DNA of 64,000 bases, taken from NCBI RefSeq assembly GCF_002797355.1, contig NZ_KZ454939.1, positions 1,583,828-1,647,827 of the forward strand, written 5' to 3'. The translations under genes were made by a program, and so were the position numbers. Shown here one piece after another: positions 1 to 7,473 of the stretch (position 1 is the stretch's first letter; each line of letters begins with the position of its first letter). The stretch comes from Bacillus xiapuensis. GTDB lineage: Bacteria > Bacillota > Bacilli > Bacillales > Domibacillaceae. Below the pieces are notes generated by a model. It ran no database searches, was not told the DNA's origin, and was given only the letters and a program-made list of their open reading frames with translations.

Positions 1-48
1 TTCCTGGGAAAACAAATGATAAAATACCCGCTATCCATTTACTTTTCA
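1..48 (-). CDS. Partial gene, N-terminus of small membrane protein
   Basis: An ATG on the minus strand at 48-46 is preceded by a good ribosome binding site (GGAG, 8 bases upstream) and opens a frame that runs off the left edge. Only 16 residues are visible, MKSKWIAGILSFVFPG. This resembles the start of TM2-type or similar small membrane proteins, where a hydrophobic helix ending in FPG leads into a glycine-rich turn. That assignment is inference from a very short stretch; the start itself is well supported by the ribosome binding site. Confidence 0.5.
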
Positions 49-318
49 TAAATATCATCTCCTAAAAATTGTTAATTCGACTATATATTGCATTTTAACA
101 CATATGTGATAATTTTATATCAAAATAATTACAAATGATTCTAAAATACTAATATAAATAGAGCTTTTTTACCTTTAAATAAAAAAAGGTTAAGTTTAAA
201 TAATAATTCCCTATATTCAGATATTTGATTCTTCATTTAGAATATTTTTATTATTTATAACGAATCGAGAAGGTACACTTGTCATTGTAATTCAAAAATT
301 TTTAGGGGGTTATTATTT

Positions 319-603
319 ATGCTTTATAATTTTTTCGTAACTGGAACCGGTGCTGCTGGTGTAGCAAAGAGTATTACAGATGTAATTGTAAAAAGATTTA
401 ATGTAGTTGGAGATGTTCAACGTTTGATCGATAACTTAACTACTAAACTAAAAATTATTTATCGTTCATTTGATGGGGACTTTTCTTGGGCAGATTTAGG
501 TGGAGCCATTCTCGATCTTGGCCAACTTATTTTAACATTTGTACCAGCTGCTAAAATCACTAATATTGTTGGAGCGTTATGGGACATTTCGACAATATTA
601 TAA
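319..603 (+). CDS. Small hydrophobic protein of unknown function (94 aa)
   Basis: I do not recognise this protein. It has a strong ribosome binding site (AGGGGGT) in front of the ATG and a rho-independent terminator directly behind the stop. The sequence starts with a Gly/Ala-rich stretch (TGTGAAGVAK), has a charged middle with Lys and Arg, and ends in two hydrophobic segments (residues about 61-75 and 80-94). Size, amphipathic start and hydrophobic tail would fit a bacteriocin-like or membrane-active peptide, but no maturation, export or immunity gene is visible next to it, so this is only a possibility. The gene is convergent with a 79-aa unknown protein and shares its terminator. Base composition is more AT-rich than the core genes and an IS3 element lies 0.4 kb away, suggesting acquired DNA. 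Confidence 0.6.
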   Translation: MLYNFFVTGTGAAGVAKSITDVIVKRFNVVGDVQRLIDNLTTKLKIIYRSFDGDFSWADLGGAILDLGQLILTFVPAAKITNIVGALWDISTIL

Positions 604-610
604 TCTAAAT

Positions 611-639
611 AAAAAGGGCAGATAAACTCTGCCCTTTTT
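611..639. terminator. Bidirectional rho-independent terminator
   Basis: AAAAAGGGCAGA (611-622) pairs with TCTGCCCTTTTT (628-639) across a 5-base loop. A-run and T-run flank the stem on either side, so it can end both the 94-aa gene on the plus strand and the 79-aa gene on the minus strand. Confidence 0.9.
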
Positions 640-645
640 AACTAT

Positions 646-885
646 TTATTTAAATAGCTTCAAATAAATATCTATCGGTATTTCAAATTTCTGTTGTCCC
701 TTATTGGTGTCATATATTTCATGCGTTACGTAGCCATTTTTTTGAGATATTTTAATTTGTCTATTTGGTGTATCACTTCTCAGAGAAAACCTCTTTTCAT
801 TTTCATCGTTAATTTCTAATTTAATATTCAGTCCATTTCTTTTATACTCTTCTAAAGTCTTGAATTTTTTTTTGTTTCCAAACAT
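646..885 (-). CDS. Hypothetical protein (79 aa)
   Basis: The open frame extends upstream to 1020, but the start at 885 (MFGNKKKF) has a textbook AGGAGG seven bases ahead, while the upstream extension is AT-rich with no ribosome binding site. The product is a soluble, lysine-rich protein with an N-terminal charged stretch and alternating beta-like segments (KRFSLRSD, RQIKISQKNGYVTHEIYD). I do not recognise a family. It ends seven bases from the terminator shared with the convergent 94-aa gene. A pair function such as immunity for the 94-aa peptide is conceivable but nothing in the sequence shows it. Confidence 0.55.
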   Translation of the reverse strand: MFGNKKKFKTLEEYKRNGLNIKLEINDENEKRFSLRSDTPNRQIKISQKNGYVTHEIYDTNKGQQKFEIPIDIYLKLFK

Positions 886-1073
886 ACAATAACCTCCTAA
901 TTTTGTTTGATCTTCCGATATACTATTTTTTTCTTTAATCGCACCTATTTTATAATTCCATAAAAAAAGAGTAAAGAATATACCTACTCTCTTTATAAAA
1001 AAGATTATTATAAAACACATAAACTGGATCTACGTCAAGATATTGGACACACTCCGGTTAAGTTTTTTGTTCT

Positions 1074-1101
1074 GCGCAACTTCCATGCATGGAAGTTGCG
1101 C
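1074..1101. repeat. 28-bp perfect palindrome inside the IS3 end
   Basis: GCGCAACTTCCATG (1074-1087) is followed without a spacer by its exact reverse complement (1088-1101). It sits between the end of orfB and the terminal inverted repeat. A stem this long could stop transcription or translation into the element, but there is no T-tract, so the role is unknown. Confidence 0.85.
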
Positions 1102-1142
1102 CCGAAAAATGTGGGGAGGGACAACTGGATCATCCCCAGATT

Positions 1143-2051
1143 TCACACTGTTGCACGACATATATTCTCGTAGGCGTCTGGTGTTAAGTACCCGATGCTT
1201 CCATGAATTCGTTTGCGATTGTACCAACCCTCTATGTACTTAAATAACGCCACTCGTGCCGTTTCAAAACTATCATATCGAGCTCTGTACACTTCTTTTT
1301 TCTTAAGTGTGGCGTGAAACGATTCGATACATGCATTGTCATAAGGACAACCTTTGCGACTGAATGAAGGAATCATTCCATGTGTTTTTAGTTGTTTCTG
1401 AAAGTCCTCACTTGTATATTGCGTGCCTAGATCCGTGTGCACAATCAATCCTGGTGTCGGATGTTGGACCTGTATGGCGATCTCCATGGCCATTAGTACT
1501 AGTTCCACTGTCATTTTCCGAGCAAATTTATCCCCAACGACTTTTTTCGTGTGAAGATCAAGTACCGACGCCAAATAGCACCAACCATCACGCAAAGTGT
1601 GGATGTAAGTGATATCCGCCACCCATTTTTCATTGATAGTTGTAGTCGTGAAATCTTGTTCTAACACATTTTCACGCTCTTCATCGGGGATCTATTTTGG
1701 CGTCGGACGGTACTTTTTTGTAATATTGGAACGAATGCCAGCCCTTTTCATGATGCGCTGAATACGGTTGATGCTACCTTGATAGCCTTCTTGCTTTAAC
1801 ACTTCAAAAATTTTAGGGGCACCGTAACGACCATCACTTTCTTTGTGGATCGCTCGAATACGTTCTAACAACTGTTGATTTTCTACTTCATACACACTCG
1901 GCTTCTTGTAAAAAGATTGATAATACGTGCTTTTAGGCATCTTTAACACACGACACATCAGCTGGATCGGTTGATGTTCACTTTCATTCGTAATGTGGTC
2001 AATCAGTTCTTGGTCATCTATTTTTGTGCGAATATGGTCATAGCCTTTTTT
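1143..2051 (-). pseudogene. IS3 transposase orfB (DDE integrase), amber-interrupted
   Basis: Read after a -1 shift at the heptamer, the frame is open from about 2051 through KKGYDHIRTK and on to a TAG at 1694-1692, then continues in the same frame to 1143. Downstream of the stop all three acidic residues of the rve core are present: Asp in VADITYIHT, Asp in IVHTDLGTQYTS and Glu in CIESFHATLKK. The N-terminal part carries the HTH_21 region (KESDGRYGAPKIFEVL). The amber lies in the linker between these parts (YRPTPK*IPDEERENV), where relatives read a sense codon. A single-base change such as CAG or AAG to TAG would explain it. The protein would be split into 88- and 174-residue pieces unless the stop is suppressed. 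Confidence 0.85.
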
Positions 2052-2335
2052 AAGATCTCTACCTCTTGTTTGAGACGAAGGTTTTCCTTCTGGATCGCAG
2101 CGACTTCTGCGGCAGTTAAGTCTTGAGCCCCTTCAATAGGAGAATGGAGTTTAATCCATTTATAGATCGTTATTTCTGAAACACTATATTCGCTAGATAA
2201 TTGACTGACGGGTGTGCCCGAGCGATAAAGCTCGACCACCGTTTGTTTAAATTCGTGACTGTATCGTTTTTGTTTCAAAACTGAACACATCCTCTCGTTC
2301 ATTTCATCATAATGACCTAATCGAGATATGTCCAT
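2018..2335 (-). CDS. IS3 transposase orfA, helix-turn-helix protein
   Basis: This is the IS3/IS911-type OrfA. KRYSHEFKQTVVELYRSG leads into the helix-turn-helix (SQLSSEYSVSEITIYKWI), followed by the leucine zipper (AIQKENLRLKQEVEILKKAM) used for multimerisation and fusion to OrfB. The frame starts with a longer N-terminus than most relatives; a start at MCSVLKQKRY (about 2290) is at least as likely. Near the end, the slippery heptamer A-AAA-AAG (plus strand 2045-2051) is in the zero frame, and a -1 slip leads directly into orfB, as established for this family. Confidence 0.8.
   Translation of the reverse strand: MDISRLGHYDEMNERMCSVLKQKRYSHEFKQTVVELYRSGTPVSQLSSEYSVSEITIYKWIKLHSPIEGAQDLTAAEVAAIQKENLRLKQEVEILKKAMTIFAQK
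2045..2051 (-). other. Programmed -1 frameshift heptamer A-AAA-AAG
   Basis: In the orfA frame the bases read TTA AAA AAG GCT, giving the classic IS3-family slippery heptamer. The -1 frame from here is open into orfB, while the zero frame stops at TAG 2020-2018. Confidence 0.8.
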
Positions 2336-2405
2336 ACATCGATACTACATCCATTTTTAAAAATAAGAAGTAGGGAACGATACGTTATTTATTTAAGTTA
2401 TTTTA

Positions 2406-3071
2406 TCAATTCAAATTTATATTTCCTGATTTCGTTTCAATTTTCATCTTATTTTCTCCATTACCCGATGAACCTTTTAAACCTTTTTTTGTTTGTGATT
2501 TTTTGCTTAGGGACAGATTTATTGATTGCCTTCCGCTGTTTGTGCCGATTTCCAAATCTAGATTGGGTTGCTCTTCATCAAAAGTTATTGAGGCATTGCC
2601 GCTTGTAGTTGATAATTCTACATCACCATTTAATTTTTTAAAGTGAAGTTTAATATTGCCACTGCTTGAACGTACATCAATATTATTTTGAACAAGATCC
2701 TTCCCAGAAACATTGCCAGAGGATCCATCCAGAATTATTTTCCCCTTAAATTGATGAGGAATTTTAACCTCTAAAGTAGGTTTTTTTCTGAAATTGAATA
2801 AGCGTCTAATATCATTACCTAAATCAATTGATAATCGTTTTGAAGACTTATCCAATATTACACCTGGTCCGTTATCATAAGCCGTTAAGTAGGTTTCTAA
2901 TTCACTTTTCTCGCTTGGCAGGAAATTAACATCGGTACTTGCAAAATTTACAACAATTTCCTCAACGTCTTCTATCGACTCTTTATTAATGCTTACCTCC
3001 TTCTCTCCTGACGAGCACCCCGCAAGAACGATTAATACTAACAACAAATTTAAAGCAGATTTTTTTACCAT
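2406..3071 (-). CDS. Lipoprotein with DUF4097-like beta-helix domain
   Basis: The protein starts with a lipoprotein signal peptide: MVKKSALNLL, a hydrophobic core, then lipobox LAGC with Cys19. It should therefore be anchored on the outer face of the membrane. The rest is a repeated pattern of short strands with SSGN/TSGN turns (DGSSGNVSGKDL, RSSSGNIKLHF, TTSGNASITF, TKSGNINLN), typical of the DUF4097 or LiaG-like putative adhesin fold. The start has an AAGGAGG site. It is transcribed away from a MerR-type regulator operon, from a promoter of the same unusual geometry, so it is likely a target of that regulator. Function is unknown; a role in envelope stress is plausible from the family. Confidence 0.8.
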   Translation of the reverse strand: MVKKSALNLLLVLIVLAGCSSGEKEVSINKESIEDVEEIVVNFASTDVNFLPSEKSELETYLTAYDNGPGVILDKSSKRLSIDLGNDIRRLFNFRKKPTLEVKIPHQFKGKIILDGSSGNVSGKDLVQNNIDVRSSSGNIKLHFKKLNGDVELSTTSGNASITFDEEQPNLDLEIGTNSGRQSINLSLSKKSQTKKGLKGSSGNGENKMKIETKSGNINLN

Positions 3072-3092
3072 AAAATAAACCTCCTTACGCCA

Positions 3093-3123
3093 ATTATATA
3101 AAATGACGTAAGGTCATTTTCAA
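3093..3123 (-). promoter_or_regulatory. MerR-type promoter/operator of the lipoprotein gene
   Basis: On the minus strand, -35 TTGAAA (3123-3118) and -10 TATAAT (3098-3093) are separated by 19 bases, longer than the normal 17. The spacer contains the dyad TGACCTTACGTCA. A 19-bp spacer with a central dyad is the hallmark of MerR-family activated promoters. It matches the divergent promoter 28 bases away in -35 sequence, spacer length and dyad arms. Confidence 0.8.
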
Positions 3124-3150
3124 ACTTTACGCAGAATAAAGTTAAAATAG

Positions 3151-3181
3151 TTGAAATTGACGCAGCGTCATCTTTTATACT
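3151..3181 (+). promoter_or_regulatory. MerR-type promoter/operator of the merR-transporter operon
   Basis: -35 TTGAAA (3151-3156) and -10 TATACT (3176-3181) are separated by 19 bases. The spacer holds a perfect palindrome TGACGCAGCGTCA (3158-3170). This is the expected geometry for autoregulation by the MerR protein encoded two genes downstream. The first start codon (TTG 3225) is about 44 bases after the -10. Confidence 0.85.
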
Positions 3182-3224
3182 GTTATTAGATCACTTTATC
3201 AACCATTTAGAAGGGAGGGGTTTT

Positions 3225-3377
3225 TTGAAAAAGGGAGATATCCTCATCTATACTTGCGTTATTTTGGGAGCAGGAACAGGTTTACTATTTGATAATGCTA
3301 TTCCTGGGGTGTTAATTGGATTGGGAATAGGTTACTTATTTAAAACAATATTTTTCAATAAGACCAATAAAGAATAA
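3225..3377 (+). CDS. Small two-helix membrane protein (50 aa)
   Basis: A TTG start follows a strong GGAGGGG site. The frame encodes MKKGDILIYTCVILG..., with two hydrophobic segments (about residues 6-20 and 24-38), a Gly-rich GLGIGYLF motif in the second, and a basic tail ending NKTNKE. No family is recognised. It is the first gene of the operon, 16 bases ahead of the merR start, behind the MerR-type promoter, so it is expected to be induced together with the lipoprotein and the transporter. Confidence 0.65.
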   Translation: MKKGDILIYTCVILGAGTGLLFDNAIPGVLIGLGIGYLFKTIFFNKTNKE

Positions 3378-3393
3378 GGAAGTAGGAATAAAA

Positions 3394-4131
3394 TTGTTCC
3401 ATATTAATGAAGTTAAAAAGATGAGTGGTGTGTCAGTCAGAACCTTAAGGTATTATGACCAAATAGAACTACTAAAACCTGCATCAAAAACTCAAGGAGG
3501 CCACAGACTATACTCCAATACAGAGTTAAAAAAACTACAGCAAATACAATTCTTAAAAACAATAGGTTTTCAATTAAATGAAATCAAAATTATGTTAGAG
3601 TCTAAAGAATGGGATTGGTCCATTAGTCTAATGAAACAACTATCTTATGTAATAAATGAAAAAGACCGGCTCTCAAAGATAGAATATAATTTAAGGGAAT
3701 TAATAAATGGAATAGCCATTGAGGGAGAAGAGTTCAGGATTCAAAAAATTATGAGTTTATATACTAGGGATTCAAAAGATATTCTAACCCTTAATCGAGA
3801 TGAGTTAAATATTAAAAACACTGAAGTCCTAGATAAACTACCGAATATGACAAGTAGTGATCCAGACTCTTTAGAATGGATTGCTCTCATCGGTCAATTA
3901 AAAAAATATATGCACCTAGGTTATCGGGCTGCACGCATACAGAATATTATTAAAAGAATGGATGAAAAAAGAAGGGAAGACTTTGATGGCGAAGATGCTT
4001 TTTTAGATAATCTCTGGAAGATTAGAATGGCACCCGAGAAGTCAAAGAAATATAATCTTTATCCTATTGATCAAGAGGTCCTCGATTTTATGGAAAAAGC
4101 TTATCTACATTACACCGCTAAAAAATCCTAG
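3394..4131 (+). CDS. MerR-family transcriptional regulator (TipAS-like size)
   Basis: The N-terminus is a complete MerR winged helix-turn-helix: INEVKKMSGVSVRTLRYYDQ, then LLKP and GGHRLYS in the wing, then a dimerisation helix. At 245 residues it is much longer than metal-type MerR proteins. The C-terminal 130 residues have the helical look of TipAS or drug-binding effector domains, with no cysteine cluster for a metal. The start is TTG with a GGAAGTAGG region ahead. It lies between a small membrane protein and a transporter in one operon. The two divergent 19-bp-spacer promoters just upstream are its obvious targets. The inducer is unknown. Confidence 0.85.
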   Translation: MFHINEVKKMSGVSVRTLRYYDQIELLKPASKTQGGHRLYSNTELKKLQQIQFLKTIGFQLNEIKIMLESKEWDWSISLMKQLSYVINEKDRLSKIEYNLRELINGIAIEGEEFRIQKIMSLYTRDSKDILTLNRDELNIKNTEVLDKLPNMTSSDPDSLEWIALIGQLKKYMHLGYRAARIQNIIKRMDEKRREDFDGEDAFLDNLWKIRMAPEKSKKYNLYPIDQEVLDFMEKAYLHYTAKKS

Positions 4132-4159
4132 TTTTTTATTATAATCTGTGGAGGAATAA

Positions 4160-4816
4160 ATGGGAACAGATCTTTTGATTTATTTAGGTGGCCTAGCGCT
4201 ATTAGACACATTGAGTCCCACAATAATTGGAGTTACGCTATTTCTTATTTTAACAAACAAGAATCATTTAACATCAAGATTATTTTCATATTTATTTACA
4301 GTTGTGTTATTGTATTTCTCATTAGGTATCGTCATGATGTTGGGGTTACATTATATAATTGAAGCCTTCTCGAATATATTTCAAAATAAAGTATTCAGTT
4401 GGATTATTTTTATGATAGGGATTATTTTATTTGCGGCTAGCTTTTTTATTCCTACAAATAAAAAAAATAATATTCCCAAACCTAAAAATCAAAGTGTATC
4501 CTCAATTATATTTATTGGCATCACAACTTTTTTAATTGAGGCAGGTTCAGCTTTTCCGTACTTTGCTGCTATCGGTCTGTTAACAACAAATGATATACCT
4601 TCTTATCAGTGGGTACCAATCATAGCCACCTATAATATTATTATGGTTCTACCAGCTTTGCTTATCTTTTTAGGCTATAAGTTATTTGGAAGATGGATAA
4701 ATTCTAACTTAGTTAACCTTCATAATAAAATATCAAGCAGTTCGAATTCCGCCTTATCTTGGATAATGTGCATTGTTGGGCTAATATTAATTTTTAACAC
4801 TCTAGATTATCTATAA
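4160..4816 (+). CDS. GAP/SfLAP-like (LysE-type) membrane transporter
   Basis: 218 residues with six predicted membrane helices. The N-terminal pattern GGLALLDTLSPTIIGVTLFL matches the GAP (Sap, sulfolipid-addressing) branch of the LysE exporter superfamily, where a LLD-SP motif sits in helix 1. A loop rich in Asn and Lys (TNKKNNIPKPKNQS) separates the two halves. The start has a GGAGGAA site and follows merR by 28 bases, so it is the last gene of the MerR-controlled operon. Export of a toxic small molecule or lipid is a reasonable guess; the substrate cannot be read from the sequence. Confidence 0.65.
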   Translation: MGTDLLIYLGGLALLDTLSPTIIGVTLFLILTNKNHLTSRLFSYLFTVVLLYFSLGIVMMLGLHYIIEAFSNIFQNKVFSWIIFMIGIILFAASFFIPTNKKNNIPKPKNQSVSSIIFIGITTFLIEAGSAFPYFAAIGLLTTNDIPSYQWVPIIATYNIIMVLPALLIFLGYKLFGRWINSNLVNLHNKISSSSNSALSWIMCIVGLILIFNTLDYL

Positions 4817-4851
4817 TCAAGCAAAGGCCTTCCAGTTTAGACGAAATGGTA

Positions 4852-4899
4852 CCCATAGAAGACAGAATAAAGAAAGTACATTCGCCTGTCTTCTATGGG
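4852..4899. repeat. Perfect 14-bp inverted repeat
   Basis: CCCATAGAAGACAG (4852-4865) and CTGTCTTCTATGGG (4886-4899) form a perfect stem with a 20-base loop, 35 bases after the transporter stop. There is no T-tract, so it is not a standard terminator. It could be a remnant of a mobile element end or a processing hairpin. Confidence 0.7.
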
Positions 4900-5148
4900 G
4901 ATTATCTGTATAAAGCTTTCTATGTTGTAACCGCTAGGAATCGTTATGGACACTTTTTTGCCGCAAAATGCTTAAGAAAACTAAACATTTTTGAAGTGGC
5001 GGACATCTTAGCCAGCGAATTGCATGGTCCCCCCGCTTTACGGCTTTTTCTTGTCCGCACTAGCTCCAAATACAATAGTAAAACGTTCAGTTCACCGTAA
5101 TCTGGATGTTATAATGAAGATGGCTCGTTTAAACTGACAGAAATCACC

Positions 5149-5709
5149 TCATTTCGATTGAACTCTCTTCTTTAACAATTCTCCCAGCTTGCGGGCATCC
5201 TCTATCGCTTTTCCATCTTTAAAAATATCTTGAGGTTTAACGCCTTCACCAACTATATATCCTTTATAGTTCAGTCCGATAAATTGGAAAATATAAGAAA
5301 ACTGCTGCACAAGGGGAAGACCTTTCACTCGCGGATGGTCTCCTCCAACCGCGATTATATATGCTTGTTTTCTGCTCATTTCTTCCTTGAAATGGGGATG
5401 CTTATCGTCTCTTAGAGTTTGAGACCAACGATCAATAAATCGCTTCATCACACTTGTCATGCCATACCAATAGATAGGGGTTGAAAAAATTAAGACTTCA
5501 CAATCCATGATTTGTTCAATAATTTGATCGTAATCATCCTCTACCCGTTCAAAACCTGTCAGCTCATGCCTTTGATCCAAAATATCTTTAACATGATAGT
5601 CTTTCAATTTAATCTTCGTTACATCAGGCAGACTGTTAATGACTTCTTCTGTTAAAATTTCCGCGTTTCCGCCCTCACGAGTACTTCCATAAATGACACC
5701 TATTTTCAT
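5149..5709 (-). CDS. ywqN: NAD(P)H-dependent FMN reductase (YwqN-like)
   Basis: A flavodoxin-fold reductase. The N-terminal phosphate-binding loop for FMN is visible (GVIYGSTREGGNAE, residues 4-17), as is the FMN ring region STPIYWYGMTSVMKRFIDR (about residues 76-94). Length (186) suits the YwqN/WrbA-like group. The start has a GGTGATTT region ahead. A LysR regulator is encoded 550 bases away in divergent orientation, as in the ywqN-ywqM pair of Bacillus subtilis, so that regulator likely controls it. Substrate is unknown; azo, nitro or quinone reduction is typical of the family. Confidence 0.8.
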   Translation of the reverse strand: MKIGVIYGSTREGGNAEILTEEVINSLPDVTKIKLKDYHVKDILDQRHELTGFERVEDDYDQIIEQIMDCEVLIFSTPIYWYGMTSVMKRFIDRWSQTLRDDKHPHFKEEMSRKQAYIIAVGGDHPRVKGLPLVQQFSYIFQFIGLNYKGYIVGEGVKPQDIFKDGKAIEDARKLGELLKKRVQSK

Positions 5710-6262
5710 TTAAATCACCTCATATATAATGTTATTTCAACCGCAAGGGCATGAATTCTCCCATTCCCACACAAGCAGCATCCATCTTCTCATGAAACGA
5801 TACAGAACCGCTTCCAAAACCAGTGATACTGTCGGCACAAAAAGCTTTTTAACAACCAGCAATGTTCCATCCCTTCGTCAAAAAAATCTGCTTTGATAAC
5901 ATCCTATCATAGTGATTATGGGCCGTTACAGCGGATAAGTTGAATGGTTACCATCGAAAAAAACGTTGGAGGAAATAAACAGCTTTCTTCAACTAGCCTG
6001 CATAAGCTTAAATGAAGCTGCGAGATGTTTACTTAAACTGAATGAGTTCCTTAAATGAACGGCCTTTATTTTTTCCTCGTTGCCCGTTCACCTATTGCCA
6101 TCACAATGGTCTAATCGATCATCTGGACTTTTTATTCCCTCATTTGTTCCTTCAGTACAGCGGAGGATGGAAGAAAAACGCACTATTTGCAGGTTCCTTT
6201 ATGGTAATATGTCATTATCTATCCGGTGTATGATTTGGAAATTACGATAGGAGAGGAAGCAT
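5710..6262. other. Divergent intergenic region, no gene supported
   Basis: This 553-bp gap between the flavoprotein and the LysR gene should contain both promoters and LysR-binding sites. A short frame at 6042-6233 lacks a ribosome binding site and has no recognisable content. I see no RNA structure that stands out. Confidence 0.5.
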
Positions 6263-7153
6263 GTGGATATAAAGCAATTATCAACATTTCAAGTCGCAAG
6301 CGAAACACTGAATTTCACCAAAAGTGCTGAAATATTAAACTATGCTCAATCGAGCGTGACTGCACAAATCAAAAACCTAGAAAAAGAACTGGGCGTAAGC
6401 CTATTCGAAAGAATGGGGAATAAATTAGTTTTAACACCATCCGGAGAGAAATTCAGAGTGCATGCAGATGCTATTATTTCCCAATACCAATCAGCAATAG
6501 AAGAAATGAATGGCGATAAAAGTTTGGCGAGTACCATTGTGATCGGTGCGACCGAAAGCCAATGTGCTTATAAACTTCCTGATGTGCTAAAAGCATTTAA
6601 AATATCCTTTCCAAAAGTTCGGGTCATCGTTAAACCCATTCATAAATTTTCAGAAATCCAATCAAAATTACAATCCGGAGAACTGGATTTTGCTTTTATA
6701 TTGGGAGAAGCTGCAGGTGAAAGGAACAACTTGGAAATTTTAAAACTATCAAAGGGACGCTTAGTTTTAGTGGCTTCCCCTATGAATAAAGCGGCGCAGC
6801 TTAATCATCTGGCGTTAGAGAACTTAACCGAGGAAACACTTCTATTAACTGAAAAAGGATGCTCTTACAGAAATTTGTTAGAAAGGACGCTCCATAGCAA
6901 GAAGATAAAATTCAATTCCACTTTCGAAATTACCAATATAGATTCCTTAAAGAATTGTGTGAAATCGGACTTAGGCATTGCCCTGCTTCCCTATGAAGTT
7001 GTAAAACAAGAAGTCGAACGCAATGAATTGAATATATTAGATCTCCTTCCAATAAAAGAACATAACATCTGCCATTATATTTCATGGCATCAAGATAAGA
7101 AACTTACACCGCTCTTCAATGCATTTATTTCAATCAGCCAAAAGGTCTTTTAA
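6263..7153 (+). CDS. ywqM: LysR-family regulator (YwqM-like)
   Basis: The first 60 residues are the LysR winged helix-turn-helix (LNFTKSAEILNYAQSSVTAQIKNLEKELG, helix-turn-helix about residues 18-37; VSLFERMGNKLVLTPSGE wing). The remainder (about 90-295) is a periplasmic-binding-like effector domain. Start is GTG with GGAGAGG ahead. The divergent flavoprotein gene is the likely target, by analogy with ywqM-ywqN. The inducer is not evident. Confidence 0.85.
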   Translation: MDIKQLSTFQVASETLNFTKSAEILNYAQSSVTAQIKNLEKELGVSLFERMGNKLVLTPSGEKFRVHADAIISQYQSAIEEMNGDKSLASTIVIGATESQCAYKLPDVLKAFKISFPKVRVIVKPIHKFSEIQSKLQSGELDFAFILGEAAGERNNLEILKLSKGRLVLVASPMNKAAQLNHLALENLTEETLLLTEKGCSYRNLLERTLHSKKIKFNSTFEITNIDSLKNCVKSDLGIALLPYEVVKQEVERNELNILDLLPIKEHNICHYISWHQDKKLTPLFNAFISISQKVF

Positions 7154-7473
7154 GTACACCGCTGTAAATCAAAACCTCCGCAAAGTGTGGCGCATTAAGT
7201 ACCTTGAAGATGTCAATACAATCGGAAAGCCTGGGAGCTAAGCTCTTTCACATAATAATTCTTAATCAGCTAACCTTCAAGTGGAAAACGGGGATACACC
7301 TATTCAGCCTGTTCGTGATCAAATTTGTATCCCTTAAGACTCACGCTTTTCTTCAGTAAACGGTTCACTGGATAAATAGTCCGTTGAATCCTCACTGTAA
7401 CGTTCTATTATATGCTTGAATGACAAACAGCCAGGGCTTTATAAAAAAGCACCTGGCTGTTTGTTCATAACTA
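7154..7473. other. Gap between convergent LysR and glcK genes
   Basis: 320 bp with only the glcK terminator hairpin near its right end; no other feature seen. Confidence 0.5.
7423..7464 (-). terminator. Terminator hairpin downstream of glcK
   Basis: ACAAACAGCCAGG (7423-7435) pairs perfectly with CCTGGCTGTTTGT (7452-7464). It lies ten bases after the glcK stop. The T-tract is weak, but position and stem strength fit a terminator. Confidence 0.7.

Larger units (their letters stand above)
1025..2353 (-). mobile_element. IS3-family insertion sequence, about 1.33 kb
   Basis: The element is oriented on the minus strand. It has orfA, an A-AAA-AAG frameshift heptamer and a DDE orfB. Its ends read TG...CA: TGGATCTA... 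inward from 1025 and TGGATGTA... inward from 2353. These are imperfect inverted repeats that both reach a GGACA block about 20 bases in. I could not find a convincing 3-4 bp target duplication (AAAC on one side, TTTT on the other), so the ends are approximate or the duplication has decayed. A 28-bp perfect palindrome lies inside the orfB-proximal end. One amber codon breaks orfB, so this copy is probably not autonomous. Confidence 0.8.

Noticed and set aside
1043-1243. Short frames on both strands at the IS3 right end
   Set aside because: They cover the palindrome and the terminal repeat and have no ribosome binding site.
4846-5100. 84-codon frame after the exporter gene
   Set aside because: It overlaps the perfect inverted repeat, has no ribosome binding site and no recognisable content.
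6042-6233. 63-codon plus-strand frame before the LysR gene
   Set aside because: No ribosome binding site and atypical composition for a protein in this genome; lies in the expected regulatory region.
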